Shown here: one piece after another, positions 35,125-44,307 of the stretch | Layout of the letters: every line of letters begins with the position of its first letter | Position numbering within the stretch: position 1 is the stretch's first letter | From: Shewanella donghaensis | GTDB taxonomy: Bacteria; Pseudomonadota; Gammaproteobacteria; Enterobacterales; Shewanellaceae | Length of the DNA stretch: 64,000 nucleotides | Assembly (NCBI RefSeq): GCF_007567505.1 | Contig: NZ_CP041783.1 | Coordinates: 2,604,001 to 2,668,000 of the forward strand | Direction of reading: 5' to 3' | Made by a program: the position numbers and the translations under genes | Notes under the pieces: generated by a model | What the model saw: only the letters and a program-made list of their open reading frames with translations | The model's database searches: none | Told to the model about the DNA's origin: nothing

Positions 35125-36426
35125 ATGAGAATTTTAGTAATTGGCGGCGGCGGACGTGAACACGCGTTAGCTTGGAAAGCAGCACAATCACCACAAGTTG
35201 ACACTGTATTTGTGGCGCCAGGTAATGCTGGCACATCTTTAGAGCCAAAATTAGAAAACGTCGACATTAAGGTTGAAGCAATTTCAGAGCTGGTTAAATT
35301 TGCTCAAGACAACAAAATTGAACTCACTATTGTTGGCCCAGAAGTGCCACTAGCACTGGGTGTTGTTGATGCGTTTAACGAAGCTGGCCTAGCAATATTT
35401 GGCCCAACTCAAGGTGCTGCGCAACTTGAGTCTTCAAAAGCTTTCACTAAAGACTTTTTAGCCCGTCATAATATTCCGACTGCCGACTACGCTAACTTTA
35501 CTGACATCGAGCCTGCAAAAGCTTACAGCGTTGAACTAACGAACAAAACAGGTTTCCCTGTTGTGATTAAAGCTGACGGTTTAGCAGCAGGTAAAGGCGT
35601 GATTATCGCGCAAGACCAAGCTGAAACCGATGCCGCAATCGAAGATATGCTAGCAGGCAACAAGTTTGGCGAAGCGGGTTCACGCGTCGTTATTGAAGAG
35701 TTTTTAAAAGGTGAAGAAGCAAGCTTCATCGTCATGGTCGATGGCAAGAACATTCTTGCAATGACCACCAGCCAAGACCATAAAGCGCGTGATAATGGCG
35801 ACTACGGCCCTAACACTGGCGGCATGGGTGCATACTCACCAGCACCAGTAGTGACTCAGGCTGTACACGATTGGACTATCGCTAACGTTATCCGTCCAAC
35901 GGTTGATGGCATGGCGGCTGAAGGCAATGTTTACACCGGCTTCTTATACGCTGGCTTAATGATTTCACCCGATGGCAGTGCAAAAGTACTTGAGTACAAC
36001 TGCCGCTTTGGTGACCCAGAAACACAGCCGATTATGATGCGTCTACAATCTGATATCGTTGAACTGTGTTTAGCTGCTACTCGTGGTGAGCTAGATAAAG
36101 TGACCGCTGAATTTGATTCACGCGCAGCCGTTGGCGTTGTACTCGCTGCAGGCGGTTACCCTGATGCTTATCGTAAAGCCGATGTGATTGAAGGTTTATC
36201 ATTAGGTGATAATAACGCCAAAGTATTCCACGCTGGTACGGCAATGAAAGACGGCCATGTCGTTACTAGTGGCGGACGCGTGTTGTGTGCAACAGCACTC
36301 GGTAACACGGTTACTGAAGCACAAGCTAGTGCTTACAAACTTGTCGATGCCATCCATTGGGATGAAGTCTACTTCCGTACTGATATTGCCTACCGCGCTA
36401 TCGCACGTGAGCAAGGTAAAGCATAA
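35125..36426 (+). CDS. purD: Phosphoribosylamine-glycine ligase
   Basis: 433 residues from the ATG at 35125, chosen because GAGGGTG is 6-7 bases upstream and the protein then starts MRILVIGGGGREHALAWKAA as in E. coli. ATP-grasp signatures follow: FPVVIKADGLAAGKGVI, VIEEFLKGEEASFIVM, NTGGMGAYSPAPVV and the metal-binding YNCRFGDPETQPIM. It makes glycinamide ribonucleotide from phosphoribosylamine, glycine and ATP, the second step of purine synthesis. It sits directly after purH, as in E. coli. Confidence 0.97.
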   Translation: MRILVIGGGGREHALAWKAAQSPQVDTVFVAPGNAGTSLEPKLENVDIKVEAISELVKFAQDNKIELTIVGPEVPLALGVVDAFNEAGLAIFGPTQGAAQLESSKAFTKDFLARHNIPTADYANFTDIEPAKAYSVELTNKTGFPVVIKADGLAAGKGVIIAQDQAETDAAIEDMLAGNKFGEAGSRVVIEEFLKGEEASFIVMVDGKNILAMTTSQDHKARDNGDYGPNTGGMGAYSPAPVVTQAVHDWTIANVIRPTVDGMAAEGNVYTGFLYAGLMISPDGSAKVLEYNCRFGDPETQPIMMRLQSDIVELCLAATRGELDKVTAEFDSRAAVGVVLAAGGYPDAYRKADVIEGLSLGDNNAKVFHAGTAMKDGHVVTSGGRVLCATALGNTVTEAQASAYKLVDAIHWDEVYFRTDIAYRAIAREQGKA

Positions 36427-36474
36427 ATTTGAGTTAGTAGGTGTTAACCCACTAGTTTGAAATGCACTGAAAAT

Positions 36475-36520
36475 AAATCCCTGTGATGGCAACTAATGCC
36501 AAAAATCACAGGGATTTTTT
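36475..36520 (+). terminator. Terminator of purD
   Basis: AAATCCCTGTGAT pairs with ATCACAGGGATTT (13 bp; 36475-36487 with 36505-36517) and is followed by T's. The loop is 17 bases. Confidence 0.9.
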
Positions 36521-36554
36521 ATGCGTATTTTCTTGTCTATAACCTATTTTACAA

Positions 36555-37205
36555 TTATCCATTTTTCCATGCTGGATACCATCTCTTACCTTTAATCCCA
36601 GACTTATGATTCCAAGTTTTTAATGAAGAAAATAAAGGCTCTTTTATAATTAAGTCCATTTCAGGAATATCCCAAAATATATCTTGTTCTTCGATTTTTT
36701 CTTCAATATTTTTGAACTCAGATACCATTAACGAAATTAGCTTTTTAGCATCAGCTTGAGTAATAGCTTTCGTAGGAATAGATATACGGCTACCTGTATC
36801 AATCTTTCCTTTATGCCTGCTTAACCCAACATATACAGCTCTTTGCTTTTTCACTTCCAATTCTTTTGACTGAATCATTTGAAAAAATTTAGGAGAGTAC
36901 TCAAATAATTCCCTGCTTACGAAATTCATTTGTTTTTTTGGATGATTAAAAAGAAGTTTTAACCAGTCTTGTTCAATATCTATAGCTGGAAAACCATCAT
37001 TAGTTAATGCCGTAAAATAATAATGCTCTACCCATTTAGCTTTTGAAAACTCTTCAAGAGAAAGAACTGATAATTGAAAACTTGATGGAAACGATTCGTT
37101 TTCATAAAGCAGTATTGCATCACTGAGTAATCTTAGTGAGTTCTTCTGTGATTCAATTGAAATCTTTTCAAATTTATATTTACTTAAACCACTAACTTTA
37201 TTCAT
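36555..37205 (-). CDS. AbiV-like HEPN-family protein (putative phage abortive infection)
   Basis: 216 residues from 37205 (AAGAG about 6 bases upstream). The N-terminal helices follow the AbiV pattern: NSLRLLSDAILLYENESF, then SSFQLSVLSLEEFSKAKW, where alpha helices end in the family's EEFSKA motif, and later KKQRAVYVGLSRH. AbiV proteins belong to the HEPN group; the Lactococcus founder blocks phage development by acting on the phage protein SaV. The gene is more AT-rich than its neighbours and is followed upstream by the two repeat copies, so it looks like an acquired defence gene in the purD-nhaC gap. No partner gene was found. Confidence 0.65.
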   Translation of the reverse strand: MNKVSGLSKYKFEKISIESQKNSLRLLSDAILLYENESFPSSFQLSVLSLEEFSKAKWVEHYYFTALTNDGFPAIDIEQDWLKLLFNHPKKQMNFVSRELFEYSPKFFQMIQSKELEVKKQRAVYVGLSRHKGKIDTGSRISIPTKAITQADAKKLISLMVSEFKNIEEKIEEQDIFWDIPEMDLIIKEPLFSSLKTWNHKSGIKGKRWYPAWKNG

Positions 37206-37316
37206 ATTTACTCTTCTAAAAGGTGGTTGAAAAATCATTTTAATCTATCAAATCAAAACTGCAATATAACTAATTACCTAGCCGCTAAGTTTTATTAATT
37301 TAACACGTGTTTTAAC

Positions 37317-37454
37317 GTCGTGGCGCTTCGCCCACACCAGACCAAGAAGGGTGAAACTGCTCACCCCTCTTGGATCACCCCAGCAGCCCCGGCGAAATTT
37401 TCTGAAAAGCGAAATATTTCCAACGGGGGACTAATCCAGCTTTAAGCTTCATTT
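37317..37454 (+). repeat. Dispersed hairpin-rich repeat, copy B (partial)
   Basis: Same invariant start as copy A (CGTGGCGCTTCGCCCACACC). The first stem is CAAGAaGGGTGA with TCACCCcTCTTG, different in sequence from A but still paired. The second stem has CCCC...GGGG around the same loop CTGAAAAGCG. Homology stops after about 137 bases (AATCCAGCTTTAAGCTTCAT), so it lacks the two right-hand palindromes. Same orientation as copy A. Confidence 0.85.
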
Positions 37455-37554
37455 ATAATGAATAAACTGCTTTTAAGTACGTCTCTGTAAGCTCTGCTAA
37501 AGCATTCAAAAATTAGCATGAAGAAACATAATTAACTTGAGAGCATCAAAAAAA

Positions 37555-37789
37555 GTCACGTGAGTCCAGACATGGATGTCTGGCTAGCTTTCGAGGGGAA
37601 GGGACGCCCCATTGGAAGCGTTAGTGATTTTTGAAGATGGACGAAGCGGAATAAAAATGCTGTCAGAAGCTCAACTAACTTCCGTTGGAAATAATCGCTT
37701 TTCAGGTTATTTCGCCGGAACGGCTAGGGATATCGAAAAGGGAAAAGCTGTTGTTTCCCTTTCGTCTGGTGTGGGCGAAGCGCCACGAC
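37555..37789 (-). repeat. Dispersed hairpin-rich repeat, copy C (full length, inverted)
   Basis: 235 bp, inverted relative to copies A and B. Its stems are CGAAAaGGGAAA/TTTCCCTTTCG (37734-37745 with 37754-37764), TTCCG...CGGAA with inner GAAATAA/TTATTTC, a short GGGG/CCCC hairpin, and the palindrome CCAGACATggATGTCTGG (37566-37583). Ends GTCGTG and CACGTGAC can close the element. Strand is given in the sense that places the invariant block first. Open frames of 60-69 codons across it are thought to be by-products. Confidence 0.85.
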
Positions 37790-38118
37790 TTTGATCTTAT
37801 TAAAGTAAGCGAAAAAAACTCACTAAAACTGAATTTTTACAACCAATCGAATCTAAGTAAATATGCACTGATATCACCTCAAGTGAATAGCTAACCTATT
37901 AAGGTAAGTTAATAATCAATCTTGCCTATTCGCCGTGTTCCACGAACAAATCATCACACTGCCAAAACATCGACTTATCCCTTCTATCTATGGCAGGATG
38001 TCGACCAGTCACAAATTAATAACAAATAATACTGACTGCTTACAACGACCAAAAACAATAAAAAGCGCTTATAAAGCTCACACAAAAGCACTATAAAAAT
38101 AATAATAGGGATTACCCA
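37790..38118. other. Upstream region of nhaC-like gene
   Basis: About 330 bases, AT-rich, with no gene seen. It must hold the promoter of the NhaC antiporter. Confidence 0.3.
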
Positions 38119-39588
38119 ATGTCCGATAATAAGCACAAGCAACCGAGTTTGCTTGACGCGCTTGCCCCCGTCTTCGCCCTCATAGCAATGCTTGGCACTG
38201 CGGTGTATCTTTTCTCTTCAGATAGTTCTGCTGGTGCAAATCAAATTGCGCTCATTTTAGCGGCCTGTATTGCCATCCTTATCGGTTATAAAAATGGCTA
38301 TAGCTGGAATGAAATGGAGCGCGGCATTATTAAAAGTATTGGTGTCGCAACTGGCGCATTGTTGATTCTATTCACGGTAGGCTCGCTTATCGGTACTTGG
38401 ATACTTGCGGGTACTGTGCCCACAATGATTTATTACGGCATGCAGATCCTGCATCCACAATACTTTTATGCTGCAAGCTGTATTTTGTGTGCCGTGGTCG
38501 CTATCAGTATTGGTAGCTCTTGGACAGTAGCTGGCACGCTCGGTATAGCCTTAATTGGTATTGCATCCGCTATGGGACTAGATATTAATATCACCGCAGG
38601 GGCGATTATTAGTGGCGCCTATTTTGGCGATAAAATGTCACCGCTTTCAGATACCACTAACCTAGCGCCCGCTGTTGCTGGCTCTGATATTTTCAGCCAC
38701 ATCAAATACATGACTTGGACTACCGTTCCCAGCATTATCATTGCGCTAATTGTCTTCACTGTTTTAGGACTCTCAGCTGATGTTTCTAGCTTCAATTCAG
38801 ATCTTGATAACACTCTGTTACTGCTAGAAGAAACTTATCAACCCGGCCTGCATTTACTTATTCCTTTATTAGTGGTGTTATTTTTTGCCAACAAAAAAAT
38901 GCCAGCCTTTCCTACCGTTATTCTAGGTACGCTAGCAGGGGCTATTTGCGCTGCTGTTTTCCAATTCGATAATGTGGTCAGTTATGTTAATGAGGACAAT
39001 CTGTTACCGATTGTGGCGCTTATTAAAGGGATTTGGATTGCGATGTTTGATGGCTATGTGGCAACCACTGGCGATGCAGTATTAGATAACTTACTGAGCC
39101 GTGGTGGTATGAGTAGCATGGTGACTACGGTTTGGCTGATTCTATGTGCAATGACATTTGGCGGCGTAATGGAAGTAACGGGATCATTATCTCGCTTGCT
39201 AGAAAGTATCTTAGGTTTAGTCACGGGAACCAGCAGCTTAATTATCACGACCTTGGGTGTATGTATCGGCGCAAATATCATTACTGCAGATCAATATATC
39301 GCTATTGTGTTACCCGGTAGAATGCTCAAACTGGAATATCAAAAGCGTAAACTAGCGCCAGTTAATCTGAGCCGTACCTTAGAAGATTCAGCTACTGTAA
39401 CCAGCCCGCTCATCCCGTGGAATACTTGCGGGGCTTTCATGGCCAGTACCTTAGGCGTGGCAACCATAGCCTATTTACCTTACGCAATTTTTAACTTAGT
39501 TTGCCCATTCATTAGCGCATCGTATGCTTATTTCAATATCAAAATACAACCGCTTGATGAATCGATACAGCTCACAGAGGAGCTATAA
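38119..39588 (+). CDS. nhaC: NhaC family Na+/H+ antiporter
   Basis: 489 residues with about twelve membrane segments, in the NhaC/IT superfamily pattern: the paired re-entrant motifs ISIGSSWTVAGTLGIALIGI and GAIISGAYFGDKMSPLSDTT, and VTSPLIPWNTCGAFMASTLG near the C-terminus. AGGGAT is 8 bases before the ATG. It would expel sodium in exchange for protons across the inner membrane for pH and salt homeostasis. It is monocistronic. The symbol follows the family; a related malate/lactate antiporter specificity is possible. Confidence 0.87.
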   Translation: MSDNKHKQPSLLDALAPVFALIAMLGTAVYLFSSDSSAGANQIALILAACIAILIGYKNGYSWNEMERGIIKSIGVATGALLILFTVGSLIGTWILAGTVPTMIYYGMQILHPQYFYAASCILCAVVAISIGSSWTVAGTLGIALIGIASAMGLDINITAGAIISGAYFGDKMSPLSDTTNLAPAVAGSDIFSHIKYMTWTTVPSIIIALIVFTVLGLSADVSSFNSDLDNTLLLLEETYQPGLHLLIPLLVVLFFANKKMPAFPTVILGTLAGAICAAVFQFDNVVSYVNEDNLLPIVALIKGIWIAMFDGYVATTGDAVLDNLLSRGGMSSMVTTVWLILCAMTFGGVMEVTGSLSRLLESILGLVTGTSSLIITTLGVCIGANIITADQYIAIVLPGRMLKLEYQKRKLAPVNLSRTLEDSATVTSPLIPWNTCGAFMASTLGVATIAYLPYAIFNLVCPFISASYAYFNIKIQPLDESIQLTEEL

Positions 39589-39624
39589 GCTTCGAAAGCG
39601 CAGACTTAGCTTGCTGTTATATTG

Positions 39625-39660
39625 GTGACTATATAAGTGACTATATAAGTGACTATATAA
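39625..39660 (+). repeat. Three perfect tandem copies of a 12-bp unit
   Basis: GTGACTATATAA repeated three times without change, between the convergent antiporter and oxidoreductase genes. The minus-strand gene stops just after it. Copy number may vary between strains. Confidence 0.95.
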
Positions 39661-39664
39661 GCTG

Positions 39665-41056
39665 TTATCCAAAACGATCCTTCAACCAGCCATAATGGTA
39701 GTAACCCCATTGCCCTATTCGTCTTGCTTGAGCAAAGGGCAAACGGGGTAATGGGTTTTGATAGAGCGGTAAAGTCGCAATGTCAGTAGGAGTATCTCCG
39801 GCAATACTTTGCGCTAATCGGAAAGCCGCTTGTGCACTAAAAGACACCCCCGCACCGCAATAACCTAAACTGTAACCTACGCCGTTCTTCTCTACCACAT
39901 GAGGCATATCATCCATTGATGCCGCGATCCAGCCCGTCCAGTTATAGGCCACTTTTTTAGTCGCTAATGCCGGAAAACACTTGTTCATAGCCAGTTTGAG
40001 TCGCTGACCATAAATCGGATCGCTAGCGTCCTTACCCCACACTGCGCCCCGACCACCAAACAATAATCGGTTATCAGGTAGTAACCTGAAGTAATACTTC
40101 AAAATGCGGGTATCCATGGTTACTTGATGGCTAAATAGACCAGCGGCTTGCAGCTCATCAACACTAAGTGGCTCAGTCACAATAATATTGCTGAGTATCG
40201 GCAAAAACTTTTCATCAATGCGGTGATTAAACTTTTTGGGCGTATAGCCATTAGCAGCCACAATGACTTTATTTGCGGTTAACTCACCATGCTCTGTTAG
40301 CAGGCGGTGCTTGCCATTTTCCTCGACCCAGTCAAGTACGCATGAGCTTTCAGATAGGGTAATACCTTGCTGCTCGACCATCGATTTATAACCCAGCAAT
40401 AGCTTTAATGGGTTTACCCCAAAGCCATCACTTAATCGCAATGCACCATAGGCTTGGTGATGATTTAAATAATCTCGGCGAAAGTCTGCAGCATTAATAA
40501 ATTGTGCATGCTGACCCATATTTGCAGAGCCTGTAGACGAGAGTGATTTACTATCGAATGGAGACGTTATTAAATGTTGCTGAATAAAGTCAGTGGCGGT
40601 TTTGAGTTGCTGTAACGCTTTAGGGTTATGAGCCACCTTTAAGTAGCCTTTCTCTTGTGGTTCGCAATCAATACCGAATTGATGGATCAATGATTCAACT
40701 CGCTCAACAGCTTGGCTAAACTCGCCATAAATGGCTTTGGTGGTGTCTAAATCCCAACGTTTTGCCATAGCGGCATAGCCCAACCTGCCCGAGCCCTTTA
40801 ATACAAAACCTGCATTACGGGCGCTGGCACCAAAACCCACTTGGTTTGCCTCTAATACATGGCAATCTATATGATATTTACTGGCGAGATAATATGCCGT
40901 CAGTAATCCAGTATAACCGCCGCCAATAATTGCGACATCGGTTTGCTTATGACCACTTAAGTGAGGTAATCGAGATGGCAAAGCTTGGGTACTCGCCCAA
41001 TAACTATTGGCCAGTGGTTGTGAAGCGGCATTTGGGGCAATAAGGGGATCATACAT
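39665..41056 (-). CDS. FAD-dependent oxidoreductase, DadA/PuuB type
   Basis: 463 residues. The dinucleotide-binding motif VAIIGGGYTGLLTAYYLA begins near residue 41, with ASARNAGFVLKGSGR next, which together with GYCGAGVSFSAQAAFRLAQ near the C-terminus fits the DAO superfamily of amine and amino acid oxidases (like PuuB or glycine oxidase). It would oxidise a secondary or primary amine with FAD in the cytoplasm. The substrate is unknown; no polyamine or amino acid catabolic gene adjoins. A GNAT gene lies 91 bases upstream on the same strand. Confidence 0.85.
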   Translation of the reverse strand: MYDPLIAPNAASQPLANSYWASTQALPSRLPHLSGHKQTDVAIIGGGYTGLLTAYYLASKYHIDCHVLEANQVGFGASARNAGFVLKGSGRLGYAAMAKRWDLDTTKAIYGEFSQAVERVESLIHQFGIDCEPQEKGYLKVAHNPKALQQLKTATDFIQQHLITSPFDSKSLSSTGSANMGQHAQFINAADFRRDYLNHHQAYGALRLSDGFGVNPLKLLLGYKSMVEQQGITLSESSCVLDWVEENGKHRLLTEHGELTANKVIVAANGYTPKKFNHRIDEKFLPILSNIIVTEPLSVDELQAAGLFSHQVTMDTRILKYYFRLLPDNRLLFGGRGAVWGKDASDPIYGQRLKLAMNKCFPALATKKVAYNWTGWIAASMDDMPHVVEKNGVGYSLGYCGAGVSFSAQAAFRLAQSIAGDTPTDIATLPLYQNPLPRLPFAQARRIGQWGYYHYGWLKDRFG

Positions 41057-41147
41057 ATCAGCGGCTCTTTTTATTATTAATTATGATGAGTGCTAGTGCG
41101 AATATGAGTACTAATACTAAAAGCAGTATTGAGTCTCTCAAGGTTCT

Positions 41148-41738
41148 TTAAGTAAATTCAATCACCATTTCACAGGCTGTGCAGTGGCAATCATCGCCGC
41201 AAAGCACGCAAAGATAATCACTGCCATCTAACTTTTGATTCCAGCGATTTGGATGCTGTTTAATTAATCGGCCACCTGCATGAGTAAAGTAGCCAACAGC
41301 GGAGTTATTTGGGCTTTGTTTCCATAGATGACTGACACCCGCTTTAGCACCCTGCTGCTTGACCGCAACTATAGAGGCTTGTAATAAAGCCGAGCCAATA
41401 CCTTGCCCTCGATGGGATTCTGCAACCGTATTACATTTGAAATAACACATGCTCTGTTCAGTCACAGGCCACTCATTTGGCGTACACCACTGATCAACCG
41501 CCCATTGCCCTGCGGCATAAGTTAATCTAAATCCGATTATCTCATTCTGTGTTATTTGTTGTGATAACTGAGCTGAAGTTTCATCACTAACAGCCACAAA
41601 ATGGGCATTAATATTATTTTTTATGCCTAATTGATAAATTTTTTCTAACGAACCAAAATCTAAGTAACCTTCACCATGCACTCGATTACCAAGCTCAATA
41701 ACTTGTTGAAAATCATCAGGTGTTAAGCTTCTAACCAT
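41148..41738 (-). CDS. GNAT N-acetyltransferase with C-terminal cysteine cluster
   Basis: 196 residues from 41738, which has a GGGTAAA box upstream and begins MVRSLTPDDFQQ. The GNAT core shows NTVAESHRGQGIGSALLQAS (acetyl-CoA loop RGQGIG). The C-terminus carries CVLCGDDCHCTACE, five cysteines spaced C-x2-C-x3-C-x-C-x2-C with a His, which looks like a metal-binding site not typical of GNATs. The substrate is unknown. It precedes the FAD oxidase on the same strand and may be cotranscribed. Confidence 0.82.
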   Translation of the reverse strand: MVRSLTPDDFQQVIELGNRVHGEGYLDFGSLEKIYQLGIKNNINAHFVAVSDETSAQLSQQITQNEIIGFRLTYAAGQWAVDQWCTPNEWPVTEQSMCYFKCNTVAESHRGQGIGSALLQASIVAVKQQGAKAGVSHLWKQSPNNSAVGYFTHAGGRLIKQHPNRWNQKLDGSDYLCVLCGDDCHCTACEMVIEFT

Positions 41739-41892
41739 TATATTTACCCACATCTAAATTCGCTTTAATAGCCCACAATAACACATCAAAATAGGCAAAA
41801 TAAACGATGTTAATCTTTTGTGATAATTTGGCGATAACACAGTGAGATCCCTCAGGCAGAATCGTTAGCAATTAAACAAAAGGAACTCTGTT

Positions 41893-42624
41893 ATGAAATC
41901 ATCTGTATTAAAACCTATCGCAAAAAAAGCAAGCTTACTGACTTGTGGACTAATCGCCGCTGGCCTATTCAGTGTCTCAGCAACGGCTGCAGAAGTTGAA
42001 ATTAGCGTAGTGAATCTGACGCATGGTAATCACTTCACGCCATTGTTTATTGCTGCACATGATGCCGACAGCCACTTGTTCCAAGTGGGTGAAATGGCAA
42101 CTCCAGCGCTACAAAAAATGGCTGAAGGCGGCGATGTTGGCGATTTAGATGCTGCAGTGATGGGCGCTGGCGGTGTAACTGTAGCTAACCCTGCAATGGG
42201 TTTATTAGCACCAGGAGCGAATGTCAGTGAAGTCATGCTTGATTCAATGGAGATGACGCACCTTTCTATCGTTGCCATGGTACTACCCACTAATGATGCC
42301 TTTATAGGGTTAGATGGCTGGGAGATCCCAACTGAGGCAGGTACTTATACTGTGTATGTAAACGCATATGATGCAGGTACTGAAGCCAATGATGAAGTGG
42401 TTAATGGCGGCGGAATGTCAGGCGTTCCAGGAATTCCTGCCGCTCCCGGTGGTGATGGAGGTATGAATGGTACTGGTGTTATGGATGGCTCTACTAATGG
42501 TTATGTCCACACTCATCCAGGTGTGCTTGGTGATACTGATTCAGCCGGCGGCGCAAGTGATTTAGACAGCCGAATTCATCGCTGGTTAAACCCTGTTGCG
42601 AAAGTTGTTGTTACCGTTAAATAA
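41893..42624 (+). CDS. Spondin-domain secreted protein
   Basis: 243 residues. A signal peptide ends at TAA near residue 34. The mature protein starts with VEISVVNLTHGNHFTPLFIA and contains HDADSHLFQVGEMATPALQKM, the pattern of bacterial spondin-domain proteins, then a Gly/Ala-rich loop (GGGMSGVPGIPAAPGGDGG) and ends with HTHPGVLGDTDSAGG and RIHRWLNPVAKVVVTV. The fold is a C2-like beta sandwich; in bacteria its role is unknown. It is the first gene of a four-gene unit with a second spondin protein 9 bases on and a two-component system. Confidence 0.85.
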   Translation: MKSSVLKPIAKKASLLTCGLIAAGLFSVSATAAEVEISVVNLTHGNHFTPLFIAAHDADSHLFQVGEMATPALQKMAEGGDVGDLDAAVMGAGGVTVANPAMGLLAPGANVSEVMLDSMEMTHLSIVAMVLPTNDAFIGLDGWEIPTEAGTYTVYVNAYDAGTEANDEVVNGGGMSGVPGIPAAPGGDGGMNGTGVMDGSTNGYVHTHPGVLGDTDSAGGASDLDSRIHRWLNPVAKVVVTVK

Positions 42625-42632
42625 GGGGGCAT

Positions 42633-43376
42633 GTGATGAAATATCCAATTAAAAATATCAATAAATATAGCCTAAGTGCTGCTGCATTAATTGCGGTACT
42701 CGGATTAAGCGGTTGCTCTGATGACGATGATAATACACCTTCGCCAGAGCCGACCCCGACACCCACTCCGGCGCCTGTGATGCAAACTTATACGGTAACA
42801 GTGACAAACTTAACGGCTAATCAACCAATGTCACCGATTGCTGTAGCCTCACATGGTAGTGACGTAATGCTGTGGCAAGCAGGCGAAAGCGCGAATGTCG
42901 CCCTAGAGAAAATTGCTGAAGGCGGAGATTCAAGTGATGTAGCAGCTATTGAAGGTATCGGGGTTACTGCCAGTGGTGCGGGCATATTAATGCCAGGGAT
43001 GTCAGAAACTATCACGATTACTGTTGATGAAGATGATGTTGCCAACCTCACCGTAGCAACAATGCTAGTTAATACCAACGATGCCTTTACTGGATTAAAC
43101 AGCTACGACATCTCGATGTTAGAAGTTGATGCTATGGTTAATATGAGAGGCATGGTTTACGACGCCGGCACTGAAGCGAATACAGAAGAGAAAGGTACCA
43201 TGCCTGGACCTGCTGATGGTGGTGAAGGTTATAACGCCACTCGTGACGATGTTGACTTTGTACATATTCACCCTGGTGTCATCACCATGTATGACGGTCT
43301 AGCTGATTCAGTTCTGACACCGTCACATCGTTTTGATAATCCAGTAATTGCTATCTCTATTAGTCGTACAGAATAG
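42633..43376 (+). CDS. Spondin-domain lipoprotein
   Basis: 247 residues, a paralogue of the preceding protein. The lipoprotein signal ends LSGC (about Cys28), followed by DDDDN and a Pro/Thr linker (PEPTPTPTPAP) and the spondin domain (YTVTVTNLTANQPMSPIAVA; WQAGESANVALEKIAEGG). The C-terminal HIHPGVITMYDG and HRFDNPVIAISI parts match copy 1. It would be anchored to the outer or inner membrane, while copy 1 is soluble in the periplasm or secreted. The two genes are 9 bases apart, so cotranscribed. Confidence 0.86.
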   Translation: MMKYPIKNINKYSLSAAALIAVLGLSGCSDDDDNTPSPEPTPTPTPAPVMQTYTVTVTNLTANQPMSPIAVASHGSDVMLWQAGESANVALEKIAEGGDSSDVAAIEGIGVTASGAGILMPGMSETITITVDEDDVANLTVATMLVNTNDAFTGLNSYDISMLEVDAMVNMRGMVYDAGTEANTEEKGTMPGPADGGEGYNATRDDVDFVHIHPGVITMYDGLADSVLTPSHRFDNPVIAISISRTE

Positions 43377-43510
43377 TCATAATCGGTTATAGAACAGCGT
43401 CACTTTCTTAGGCTTTGCAAATACTCTCCACCAAAGAAAAGCAAACAATTTGAAAGTTTATGCTCCCAACTCAGGTCTGCTGGTTAAGGATCTGTTTTGG
43501 GAAATTCTGG

Positions 43511-44257
43511 ATGAATGACACGAATAAGCAAAATCACCACCCGACAAAGCAAAGTAATCAGCAAGTGAAACAACATATTCTGTTGGTTGAAGATGAACAA
43601 GACTTAGCAAGACTGATCATGCTCAATTTAACCGCGTTAAATTATGAAGTGTTTCATGCAACCACATTAAGCCAAGCAACTAAAATTATTGACTCTACTG
43701 TACTAGATTTAATTTTGATGGATCGCATGCTACCTGATGGTGACGGCATTATGTTATGTCAGCAACTACGTGAAGCAGGTGCGTCTGTTCCTGTAATGAT
43801 GCTAACAGCAAAAGATTCTGAAGCTGACATTGTATTGGGCCTAGAAGCTGGCGCCGATGATTACTTAGTTAAACCTTTCAGTGTGCTTGAACTTAGAGCA
43901 CGTGTGAAAGCCATGCTACGACGCAGTCAAGTTCAGCAAGTAAGTGCTGAACAACTTGAATTTAATGGCGTGACAATCAACTCTTCGACTCGAGAAGTTG
44001 TCTCTAATGACAGTCACCTTGAATTAACCGCCAGAGAGTTCGACTTGCTATTGTTTATGGCTAAGCATCCACTGCAAGTATTTAGTCGCATGCAATTATT
44101 AGAAGCGGTATGGGGCTATAACTATGATGGCTATGAACATACGGTTAATAGCCACATAAATCGCTTACGTAATAAACTCGCCCGCAGTCCTGGTCACCCA
44201 GAATTAGTTAAAACAGTCTGGGGTGTAGGCTATAAGTTTGCACCACCTGAAGCCTAA
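43511..44257 (+). CDS. OmpR/PhoB-family response regulator
   Basis: 248 residues from the ATG at 43511; the frame runs open upstream but a typical receiver begins near QHILLVEDEQDLARLIML. The phosphoacceptor is Asp71 (LILMDRML), Thr and Lys of the switch lie in MLTAKDSEAD and DDYLVKPFS. The winged-helix DNA-binding domain (about 155-245) has LELTAREFDLLLFMAKHP and RNKLARSPGHPELVKTVWGVG. It likely is phosphorylated by the kinase that follows 50 bases later and may regulate the spondin genes in front of it. Confidence 0.92.
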   Translation: MNDTNKQNHHPTKQSNQQVKQHILLVEDEQDLARLIMLNLTALNYEVFHATTLSQATKIIDSTVLDLILMDRMLPDGDGIMLCQQLREAGASVPVMMLTAKDSEADIVLGLEAGADDYLVKPFSVLELRARVKAMLRRSQVQQVSAEQLEFNGVTINSSTREVVSNDSHLELTAREFDLLLFMAKHPLQVFSRMQLLEAVWGYNYDGYEHTVNSHINRLRNKLARSPGHPELVKTVWGVGYKFAPPEA

Positions 44258-44307
44258 ATTATCCTACATCGCCACTATATCGTTTGCACATTTAAAATGG
44301 GTCAAAA

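Noticed and set aside
37612..37894. Two overlapping open frames of 60 and 69 codons
   Set aside because: Both run through repeat copy C; no ribosome site, and the sequence is explained by the structured repeat.
39625..39660. Possible CRISPR array
   Set aside because: Three 12-base units without spacers; no cas gene in the window.
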